NCBI GenBank assembly: GCA_964620345.1 | Contig: CAZUHK010000070.1 | Location: 1-14,129 of the forward strand | From: CAZUHK01 sp964620345 | Lineage (GTDB): Bacteria > Planctomycetota > Phycisphaerae > Phycisphaerales > Zrk34 | Length of the DNA: 14,129 nt | Direction of reading: 5' to 3' | Part shown: piece by piece, positions 1 to 4,652 of the stretch | Position numbering within the stretch: position 1 is the stretch's first letter | Layout of the letters: every line of letters begins with the position of its first letter | Made by a program: the position numbers and the translations under genes | The notes under the pieces: generated by a model | What the model was told of the DNA's origin: nothing | The model's database searches: none | Seen by the model: the letters and a program-made list of their open reading frames with translations, nothing else

Positions 1-30
1 ATGGCGTTCTTCCGTCTCTCCCCCGGGGAT

Positions 31-687
31 TCAGTCCGATCGGGTCTCGGATTCGGATGCGGGGTGTTCATCGGTGTGTCGGGCGCGGGCGTTCTTCCAG
101 GTTTCGGCGAACATGGCGACGGCGGCGTGGAGTCGGCTCTTCACGGTGCCGAGCGGAATACCGAGCGTATCGGCGATCTGGCTGTAGCTCATCTTCTGGA
201 AGTAGGCGAGCAGGAGGATCTCCCGAAGGTGTCCGGGCAGGTCGTCGACCGTCTGCCGTACGAAGTGACTACGTTCGGCGTCGGCGAGCGGTTCGTCCGG
301 TCCGTCCATTCCCGCGTCGAGGAGGTCCACGAAGCGTTGTCCGTCCCCCTCCTCGCCCACCGAATCGGAGAGTGATAACGCATGGTGACGACCGTGTTTA
401 CGGTGATAGTCCCGGGCCTTGTTCGCGGCAATCGTGAACAGCCACGGCTTGAACCGCCGGCTGGTGTCGAACGTGTCGATCGACAGATGCACCTGCAAGA
501 ACGCTTCCTGGAACACGTCTTCCGCCGCGGCCCGGCTGCCGGTGAAGCGGATCAGGAAGTGAAACAGCTCCTGCCGATACCGCCGCACCAGCGCCTCGAA
601 TGCCTCGTGCTCGCCGGCGCGATAGCGCTCGATGAGTTGCTCATCGCGGACCTTCGCAGTGCCGGGAGATGACGGGGAATCGCTCAT
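31..687 (-). CDS. ECF-type RNA polymerase sigma factor (sigma-70 family)
   Basis: A 218-aa alternative sigma factor that would direct RNA polymerase to a dedicated promoter set. Residues about 25-96 form sigma-70 region 2: 'EDVFQEAFLQVH' is typical of region 2.2 and 'KPWLFTIAANKARDYHRK' of regions 2.3/2.4. Residues about 142-193 are region 4, with the helix-turn-helix 'MSYSQIADTLGIPLGTVKSRLHAA'. The linker and both ends are polar and probably disordered. Length fits the ECF group. The ATG at 687-685 has no convincing Shine-Dalgarno sequence but lies about 22 nt downstream of the predicted transcription start. The gene is divergent from hpnH. The 30 bases after its TGA carry a purine-rich GGAAGAA run ending in CAT at the window edge (minus-strand reading), so a following gene, perhaps an anti-sigma factor, could start just outside. 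That partner is not visible. The family call is firm; the regulon is unknown. Confidence 0.95.
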   Translation of the reverse strand: MSDSPSSPGTAKVRDEQLIERYRAGEHEAFEALVRRYRQELFHFLIRFTGSRAAAEDVFQEAFLQVHLSIDTFDTSRRFKPWLFTIAANKARDYHRKHGRHHALSLSDSVGEEGDGQRFVDLLDAGMDGPDEPLADAERSHFVRQTVDDLPGHLREILLLAYFQKMSYSQIADTLGIPLGTVKSRLHAAVAMFAETWKNARARHTDEHPASESETRSD

Positions 688-715
688 GAGGTCTCGACGG
701 AGCCAAGAGCGACGG

Positions 716-744
716 ATTATAGACGCCCGCCGCGCTCATCCCAA
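716..744 (-). promoter_or_regulatory. Sigma70-like promoter for the ECF sigma gene
   Basis: On the minus strand there is a -35 box TTGGGA (744-739), a 17-nt spacer and a perfect -10 box TATAAT (721-716). Transcription would start near 709, giving a leader of about 20 nt before the ATG at 687. The A/T-rich boxes stand out from a strongly GC background. This suggests the sigma gene is expressed by the housekeeping sigma factor rather than only by autoregulation. Confidence 0.7.
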
Positions 745-821
745 CCGCGCGCGGCGCGCGGCCTCACGCACGCACGCCCGGACGATCGCCCGCCGGCCGA
801 CCGTTTTTGCCCGCCGCGGCA

Positions 822-850
822 TTGGACTGGCCGGCCAAAGCCCTTAATAT
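822..850 (+). promoter_or_regulatory. Sigma70-like promoter for hpnH
   Basis: A -35 TTGGAC (822-827), a 17-nt spacer and a -10 TAATAT (845-850), so transcription starts near 857. Together with the minus-strand promoter at 716-744 it makes 688-902 a divergent promoter region; the roughly 75 bases between the two promoters are very GC-rich (CGCG runs). The promoter lies downstream of the alternative TTG start at 807, which argues against that longer form of the protein. Confidence 0.65.
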
Positions 851-902
851 GCCGCAGACGCAACGGGAGCTGCGTGAACCGATTGAAAGGACCGACCCGC
901 CC

Positions 903-2060
903 ATGGGTGTACCGATTTCTCAGATGTGGACCGTCGCCAGCTACGTGCTCAAGCAGCGCTGGGTGAAGCGCAACGAGCGTTACCCGCTGGTGCTGATGCT
1001 CGAGCCGCTGTTCCGCTGCAACCTCGCTTGCGCCGGCTGTGGCAAGATCCAGTACCCCCCGCACATCCTCAAGCGCGACGTGCCGCTGGAAGATTGCCTC
1101 AAGGCCGTGGATGAATGCGGCGCGCCGATGGTGAGCATTCCCGGCGGCGAGCCGCTGCTGTACCCGCACATCCGCGAGCTGGTGGAGGAGCTGATCAGAC
1201 GCCGCAAGTACATCTACCTGTGTACCAACGCGCTGAAGCTCAAAGAGGCGCTGGACGGCCGGTGGTTCACGCCCAGCAAGTACCTCACGTTCAGCGTGCA
1301 TATGGATGGCCAGAAGGAGCACCACGACTTCGCCGTCTGTCGCGAGGGCACGTACAACAAGGCAGCCGAGGCGATCCGGCAGGCCTGCGACGCCGGCTTC
1401 AGGGTCACGACCAACACCACGCTCTTCGAAGGCGCCGACCCGAACATGGTCCGCGATTTCTTCGACGAGATGATGGGCCTGGGCGTCGAGGGCTGCATGG
1501 TCAGCCCCGGCTATGCCTACCCCAAGGCGCCCGACCAGAAGAGCTTCATGCGCGAGCGTGAGAACACCAATCGCTTCTTCGAGATGGTGCTGAGCAACCG
1601 TAAGAAGAAGTGGCTGTTCAACCAGAGCCCGCTGTATCTGGAGTTTCTCATGGGCCGGCGCGAGTACGAGTGCACGCCCTGGGGCAACCCGACCTACAAC
1701 ATGTTCGGCTGGCAAAAGCCCTGCTACCTGCTGCAGGACGGGTACGTCGATACGTTCGAAGAACTGATGGAAACGACCGACTGGGAGAACTACGGCCGCG
1801 AATCGGGCAACCCCGAATGCCAGCAGTGCATGGTTCACTGCGGCTATGAGCCGTCGGCCGTCAACCACACCTTCGCCAGCTTCGGCGGGTTGTGGGCGAC
1901 GATCAAGGCGATCGTCTTCAACCGCTACGCCAACCCCACCGCCCAGCAACGCCTCGAAGAAGAAACGCAAAAGCCCCACGGCCCCCTGGCGCAGCTCGAA
2001 AACATCACCATCAACGGTGAGCCGGTCACCGGCAAACGCGAGAAGACCGAAGCGGCTTAG
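903..2060 (+). CDS. hpnH: HpnH, adenosylhopane-forming radical SAM enzyme
   Basis: A 385-aa radical SAM protein of the HpnH family. In hopanoid producers this enzyme joins the 5'-deoxyadenosyl group of SAM to diploptene, giving adenosylhopane, the first step of side-chain (bacteriohopanetetrol-type) synthesis. The opening 'MGVPISQMWTVASYVLKQRW' followed by 'YPLVLMLEPLFRCNLACAGCGK' is characteristic. The 4Fe-4S cluster motif CxxxCxxC is C39-C43-C46, and the SAM-binding GGEP is at 81-84. The C-terminal part (DUF3463 type) has further conserved cysteines at 257, 274, 306, 309 and 313. The ATG at 903 is chosen because it matches the family N terminus and has AAAGGA at 886-891; the in-frame ATG at 849 overlaps the -10 box. 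No squalene-hopene cyclase or other hpn gene is in the window, so the substrate is inferred from family. The stop codon lies inside the inverted repeat that follows. Confidence 0.93.
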   Translation: MGVPISQMWTVASYVLKQRWVKRNERYPLVLMLEPLFRCNLACAGCGKIQYPPHILKRDVPLEDCLKAVDECGAPMVSIPGGEPLLYPHIRELVEELIRRRKYIYLCTNALKLKEALDGRWFTPSKYLTFSVHMDGQKEHHDFAVCREGTYNKAAEAIRQACDAGFRVTTNTTLFEGADPNMVRDFFDEMMGLGVEGCMVSPGYAYPKAPDQKSFMRERENTNRFFEMVLSNRKKKWLFNQSPLYLEFLMGRREYECTPWGNPTYNMFGWQKPCYLLQDGYVDTFEELMETTDWENYGRESGNPECQQCMVHCGYEPSAVNHTFASFGGLWATIKAIVFNRYANPTAQQRLEEETQKPHGPLAQLENITINGEPVTGKREKTEAA

Positions 2061-2199
2061 CCACGAAGACGCGAAGTACACGAAGCAGAAACAAACCGCC
2101 AAGCAGCCAAGGGGCCAAGCATCACAAGGCAACCTTGGCTGCTTGGCGGTTCAACTTCCTTTCCCCCGGGCTTCGTGTGCTTCGCGTCTTCGTGGCTGA
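2057..2199. repeat. Nested inverted repeat with octad units (element A)
   Basis: The outer arms 2059-2085 and 2171-2197 are reverse complements except for one position (T2077 against G2179, a possible G-U pair); two more pairs can extend the stem to 2057/2199. Each outer arm is three units of about 8 nt ending in CGAAG on the left or starting with CTTCG on the right. Inside lies a second pair, 2094-2112 and 2133-2151, perfectly complementary over 19 nt and built from GCCAAG octads (three units from 2098 to 2121). The loop is 20 nt; the asymmetric internal loop is 8 nt on the left and 19 nt on the right. The element starts in the hpnH stop codon and ends 6 nt before the DUF488 ATG, so it fills the whole junction. 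There is no T-tract typical of an intrinsic terminator. Confidence 0.9.
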
Positions 2200-2205
2200 A
2201 CGTTC

Positions 2206-2562
2206 ATGCCCAGGGACATCCGCATCAAGCGAGCGTACGACCCACCGGCCCGATCGGACGGCGTGCGGGTGTTGGTCGATCGGCTCTGGCCGCGCGGGGT
2301 CAGCAAAGAAGGCGGGAAGATCGACCACTGGGCGAAGGCGCTGGCGCCCAGCGCCGAGCTGCGCAAGTGGTTCAACCACGACCCGGCGAAGTTCGATGCG
2401 TTCGCGCGGCGCTACCGCGCCGAGCTCGACAGCAAGGGCGACCAGATCGACGAACTGCTTGAACGGATCGGCGACCGTCGCGCCACGCTGGTGTACGCGG
2501 CTCGGGACGTGGCACACAACGGCGCCGTGGTGCTGCGCGACCGCCTGCGCGAGGTCCAATGA
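2206..2562 (+). CDS. DUF488 family protein (YeaO-like)
   Basis: A 118-aa protein of the DUF488 family. The N-terminal signature 'RVLVDRLWPRGVSKE' (21-35), the middle 'LRKWFNHDPAKFDAFARRYRAEL' region (52-74) and 'LVYAARDVAHNGAVVLRDRL' near the C terminus (95-114) are what the family is recognised by. The biochemical role of the family is not established; a small soluble cytoplasmic protein is expected. Length is normal. The ATG at 2206 follows the inverted repeat by only 6 nt and has no Shine-Dalgarno sequence, because the right arm of the repeat occupies that position. If it is co-transcribed with hpnH, the start codon would lie next to a strong hairpin, so its translation is probably low or structure-dependent. 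It converges on the glycogen-binding gene. Confidence 0.88.
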   Translation: MPRDIRIKRAYDPPARSDGVRVLVDRLWPRGVSKEGGKIDHWAKALAPSAELRKWFNHDPAKFDAFARRYRAELDSKGDQIDELLERIGDRRATLVYAARDVAHNGAVVLRDRLREVQ

Positions 2563-2584
2563 AAAACCCCGCCGCGGGGCGGGG
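2562..2584 (-). terminator. Intrinsic terminator for the glycogen-binding gene
   Basis: Read on the minus strand, a 7-bp GC stem (CCCCGCC / GGCGGGG, 2567-2573 with 2578-2584) with a 4-nt loop is followed directly by five T (2566-2562). This is a classical rho-independent terminator for the gene at 2622-2933. It overlaps the last base of the DUF488 stop codon on the other strand. On the plus strand there is no T-tract, so it should act in one direction. Confidence 0.8.
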
Positions 2585-2621
2585 CCGGAGACAGATGCTC
2601 GACCGGTGTGTTCCGTGTCGG

Positions 2622-2933
2622 TCAGGCAGCGGTGCGGCGGGCCGGCGAGGCGTGGTCGTTGATGTACAGCACGCTGGTCCAGCCGCCCAGTTCGGTCTGT
2701 TCCACGCCGTAGGCCGCGAAGTCTGCTTCCCACAGGTGGTCGTTGACGACGTACTTGAACCGGTACTCGCCGTCGGGCAGGTCGAGATTCAGCCGCCACC
2801 ACCCGCGGTCGTCGCGCGTCATGGCGTGGGCCGCGGGCTGCCACTGGTTGAAGTCGCCGGCGATCGCGACGCGGTCGGCGCCGGGGCGGAAATAGGCAAA
2901 CTCGATCCTGCCGTCTTCGCGATGGATGATCAT
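2622..2933 (-). CDS. Stand-alone CBM48/AMPK-type glycogen-binding domain protein
   Basis: A 103-aa protein consisting almost entirely of one E-set carbohydrate-binding domain of the CBM48 / AMPK-beta type. Visible hallmarks are 'VAIAGDFNQWQP' (22-33), 'GWWRLNLDLPDGEYRFKYVVNDHLW' (44-68, with the W46, K60 and W68 positions expected in the sugar-binding face) and the closing 'WTSVLYI' strand (85-91). Such domains bind alpha-glucan chains; alone they have no catalytic part, so a role as a glycogen-associated or adaptor protein is inferred. The ATG at 2933 is preceded by a perfect AGGAGG (2951-2946), with 12 nt between it and the ATG, a little long. It ends at a strong terminator, so it is a one-gene unit. 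No clear promoter was identified in 2952-3120. Confidence 0.85.
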   Translation of the reverse strand: MIIHREDGRIEFAYFRPGADRVAIAGDFNQWQPAAHAMTRDDRGWWRLNLDLPDGEYRFKYVVNDHLWEADFAAYGVEQTELGGWTSVLYINDHASPARRTAA

Positions 2934-3127
2934 GATGGGGTTGCGCCTCCTGGTTGTCGCGGCCGAATTGGGATACTGATTTCATCGGCGTCGGCCGCGG
3001 GCGACTTTCGCCGCGCCGCGGCGGACGGGCAATCTTTTCGATCCGCCTGTTGTGCATCGGTGCGAGTCCGGCCCAAGCGCCAGCCGGCGCGGCCAAGTCG
3101 GCGGTTATCGGCCGAACTTGCAGCGGC

Positions 3128-3157
3128 TTGGCGACGCGACGGCGCGCCGGTTAGAAT
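3128..3157 (+). promoter_or_regulatory. Putative promoter for the two-TM hypothetical protein
   Basis: TTGGCG (3128-3133), an 18-nt spacer, then TAGAAT (3152-3157) in the context TTAGAATGCC, shared with other starts in the window. Transcription would begin near 3164, leaving a leader of about 19 nt. The rest of the 2934-3127 intergenic stretch is GC-rich and shows no other clear signal. Confidence 0.5.
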
Positions 3158-3182
3158 GCCCCGCGTCTTCACCAGGTGACCC

Positions 3183-3695
3183 ATGCCCGATCAGAAACCC
3201 GACGACATCGAGAACGTGCTGGGGGCGATGGCCGATGGCGAGCACGATGCGCCTGAAAAGGACCACGAAACCGCCGCGCCCGACGCCGGCGCCCCGGACC
3301 AGAACGTGGCCGAGGCCGAGCAGACCGAATCGGACCTTTTCGAGGGCGGGGCGCCCGCGTCCAGCGGGCCGCGCCCGCGGCGCCGGCCCAATGCCAACGC
3401 CGCTCGCCGCCGCGGCCCCACGCCCCTGTCCCGCATGGCCGTCAAGGCCTGCATGGTCGTGGGCATGCTCCTGTTCATCCCCGCCCTCTGGGCCGTGGCT
3501 GTGCTGATCGGCCTGGACGTGCCGGCCTCGCACAGCCCCAACGCGGACGGCATGGCGCTGCTGATGCTGGTCTGCTGGCCGATCGCGCTGGCGCTGGTCA
3601 TCGGCGCATACCTGTACGCCAAGCAGATCGCCCGGCACGACGCCGCGCTGGCCGCCGACGAGCAGGTTGAGCCGGACCCCGCGGCCGAGATTTAG
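3183..3695 (+). CDS. Hypothetical two-TM membrane protein with acidic disordered N terminus
   Basis: A 170-aa protein of no family I recognise. Residues 1-58 are acidic and rich in D, E, A and P, probably disordered and cytoplasmic. Residues 64-77 are strongly basic ('RPRRRPNANAARRR'). Two transmembrane helices follow at about 86-110 and 124-146, and a short polar tail ends in acidic residues. The basic stretch just before TM1 favours a cytoplasmic N terminus (positive-inside rule), putting both tails inside. The ATG at 3183 has AGGTGA (3174-3179) only 3 nt upstream, closer than usual; translation may depend little on it. The gene has its own putative promoter. Function unknown. It is called real because of its promoter, coherent membrane topology and a clean intergenic gap on both sides. 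Confidence 0.75.
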   Translation: MPDQKPDDIENVLGAMADGEHDAPEKDHETAAPDAGAPDQNVAEAEQTESDLFEGGAPASSGPRPRRRPNANAARRRGPTPLSRMAVKACMVVGMLLFIPALWAVAVLIGLDVPASHSPNADGMALLMLVCWPIALALVIGAYLYAKQIARHDAALAADEQVEPDPAAEI

Positions 3696-3760
3696 CCGCG
3701 CCGGCGGGGCACGGCGATTGCTCGTTTAATATTTGTGTGAGAATCGCGCTATGTCGTTGC

Positions 3761-3796
3761 CGCGTCGTTGACACGACGCGCGACCGGTCGTATCAG
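3761..3796 (+). promoter_or_regulatory. Promoter with overlapping palindromes, upstream of the DUF2934 gene
   Basis: A perfect -35 TTGACA (3768-3773), a 17-nt spacer and TATCAG (3791-3796) give a transcription start near 3803. Over the -35 box lies an inverted repeat with perfect 8-nt arms, CGCGTCGT (3761-3768) and ACGACGCG (3773-3780), 4 nt apart. Next to it, filling the end of the spacer, is a perfect 10-nt palindrome CGACCGGTCG (3781-3790). Both lie upstream of the predicted start, so a DNA-level operator is more likely than an RNA hairpin. A TAATAT at 3727-3732 is a further -10-like box without a visible -35. Confidence 0.55.
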
Positions 3797-3918
3797 TGCC
3801 CATGCCCTGGGCCAATGGCGTGTCCGCCCCTGGTTGGCGCCGGCGAACGGAGTTTGGGCCGCCGGCAGGCCACCCAGACCACAACCCACCCATGCCCCGC
3901 GGGGCGAGGAGTCCGACC

Positions 3919-4221
3919 ATGGCCGCCAAGAAGGCCGCCTCCGGCAAGAAGTCCACGAAAAAGAAGTCAACCAAGAAGTCGACCAAGACGACGAAGAAGA
4001 CCTCGAAGAAGCCCGCCAGGCAAACCACCCGCAAGAAGACGACGAAGAAGTCTTCGCGCAAGGCCACCGCGTTGCCGGCGACCGGTTCCGAACCGACCCA
4101 TGATGAGATCGCCGCCCGCGCGTTCATGGTCTGGGAACGCAAGGGCAAGCCCGCCGGCCAGGACTATTACAACTGGAAAGAAGCCGAGGCCGAACTCCGC
4201 GCCGAGCGCGGGCTGATCTGA
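3919..4221 (+). CDS. DUF2934 protein with histone H1-like lysine-rich N terminus
   Basis: A 100-aa protein in two parts. Residues 1-49 are an extreme Lys/Thr/Ser/Arg tail made of repeated KKST / TKK motifs, like the basic tails of bacterial H1-like proteins and eukaryotic linker histones. Residues 60-96 ('THDEIAARAFMVWERKGKPAGQDYYNWKEAEAELRAE') match DUF2934, a short helical domain of unknown function. A nucleic-acid-binding, possibly nucleoid-associated protein is an inference from the basic tail. The ATG at 3919 is preferred over the upstream GTG at 3796 because GAGGAG (3906-3911) sits 7 nt before it; the GTG overlaps the -10 box. The predicted leader is about 116 nt. A promoter with two palindromes suggests regulated expression. 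The gene converges on the MazG gene across a heptad repeat. Confidence 0.85.
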   Translation: MAAKKAASGKKSTKKKSTKKSTKTTKKTSKKPARQTTRKKTTKKSSRKATALPATGSEPTHDEIAARAFMVWERKGKPAGQDYYNWKEAEAELRAERGLI

Positions 4222-4235
4222 ATCGCGGAAGTCGG

Positions 4236-4263
4236 CACTTCGCACTTGCGGCTTTCCACTTCA
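4236..4263. repeat. Heptad repeat between convergent genes (element D)
   Basis: Four consecutive 7-nt units, at 4236, 4243, 4250 and 4257, of the form CACTTnn (the third is GGCTTTC). The array starts 14 nt after the DUF2934 stop codon and includes the stop codon of the minus-strand MazG gene (4261-4263). The only candidate for an opposite arm is a 5-nt GAAGT at 4228-4232, which pairs with ACTTC at 4237-4241. It resembles one arm of the two-armed elements in this window. Confidence 0.6.
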
Positions 4264-4548
4264 CTTATGCCCCGCCGGCCCGCCGCCCTCGAAGTATTTG
4301 CGGTGGATCGCGGCGGTCAGGTCGATGTCGTTGATGTTCGCCAGCGTACACAGCCATGCCAGCACGTCGGCGAATTCCTCTTCGAGGTTGGCCCGGTCGT
4401 CGCCGTGCAGGGCCGTGGCCAGTTCGCCGACCTCCTCGATCAGCCACATGAACGTCGCCGGCGTGCCCCGCGCCGCGTCGGTGTCGTAGTAGCGGTCGCG
4501 GATGTGCTGTTGAAAGGCGGCGAGCGTCAACGGGTTGGCATCGGGCAT
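4261..4548 (-). CDS. MazG-like nucleotide pyrophosphohydrolase
   Basis: A 95-aa all-alpha NTP pyrophosphohydrolase of the MazG-like superfamily, which hydrolyses nucleoside triphosphates to the monophosphate and pyrophosphate (house-cleaning of non-canonical or excess nucleotides). The metal-binding signature is complete: E38-E39-x-x-E42 ('WLIEEVGELATAL') and E58-x-x-D61 ('EEEFADVLAW'). The short single-domain form fits small MazG-like/dCTPase-type proteins rather than full-length MazG with two domains. Substrate cannot be told from sequence. The ATG at 4548 has AAAGGA (4559-4554) 5 nt upstream, an ideal spacing. Its stop codon and last sense codon fall in or beside the element D heptads, and its upstream region is the left arm of element B, so both ends touch repeats. 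Divergent from lnt. Confidence 0.9.
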   Translation of the reverse strand: MPDANPLTLAAFQQHIRDRYYDTDAARGTPATFMWLIEEVGELATALHGDDRANLEEEFADVLAWLCTLANINDIDLTAAIHRKYFEGGGPAGHK

Positions 4549-4562
4549 GGCAGTCCTTTCGA

Positions 4563-4641
4563 GAATGTCGAATGACGAATGAATACCGCGAGCGGCGTCA
4601 CCTTCCGGGCGTTAGACATTCATCATTCGTCATTGGTCATT
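4563..4641. repeat. Heptad inverted repeat between mazG-like gene and lnt (element B)
   Basis: The left arm is three exact heptads from 4563 to 4583 (GAATGNN/GAATGAA type). The right arm is four heptads from 4614 to 4641 ending in CATT. The arms 4564-4582 and 4623-4641 are complementary at 17 of 19 positions, with 12 uninterrupted. The spacer of about 40 nt is GC-rich and unrelated. The right arm ends 11 nt before the lnt ATG and runs into the TAAGAT -10-like box (4641-4646). The left arm starts just upstream of the Shine-Dalgarno sequence of the minus-strand MazG gene. Confidence 0.8.
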
Positions 4642-4646
4642 AAGAT
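4641..4646 (+). promoter_or_regulatory. -10-like box for lnt, possible leaderless start
   Basis: TAAGAT ends 6 nt before the ATG at 4653, and no Shine-Dalgarno sequence lies between. If used, the transcript would start at or next to the start codon. No convincing -35 is present at the expected place, which lies in the right arm of repeat element B, so the call is tentative. Confidence 0.4.
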
Positions 4647-4652
4647 ACCCCC

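Noticed and set aside
1..30. Start of an anti-sigma factor gene downstream of the ECF sigma gene
   Set aside because: Only a purine-rich stretch and a terminal CAT (minus strand) are visible; the next base is outside the window, so a gene cannot be supported.
807..902. N-terminal extension of HpnH from the TTG at 807
   Set aside because: It would start upstream of the promoter at 822-850, and the family N terminus matches the ATG at 903.
717..2132. Long 471-aa open frame on the minus strand opposite hpnH
   Set aside because: It mirrors the codon pattern of hpnH, runs through the hpnH promoter and element A, and has no recognisable domain. It is a high-GC shadow frame.
2206..2562. Element A as an intrinsic terminator of hpnH
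   Set aside because: The stem is long enough, but no T-tract follows the right arm, and the DUF488 start lies 6 nt later. Better described as a repeat.
3055..3125. Cobalamin-riboswitch-like string (GGTGCGAGTCCGGC followed by an AGTCGG stretch)
   Set aside because: The essential B12-box core (AGCCAGG-type) and the CCCGCCACTGT segment are missing, and the downstream gene is unrelated to cobalamin. Chance similarity.
4563..4641. CRISPR array, considered for the heptad repeats here and at 10001-10085
   Set aside because: Units are 7 nt without unique spacers, and no cas genes are present. These are short-period arms, not repeat-spacer units.
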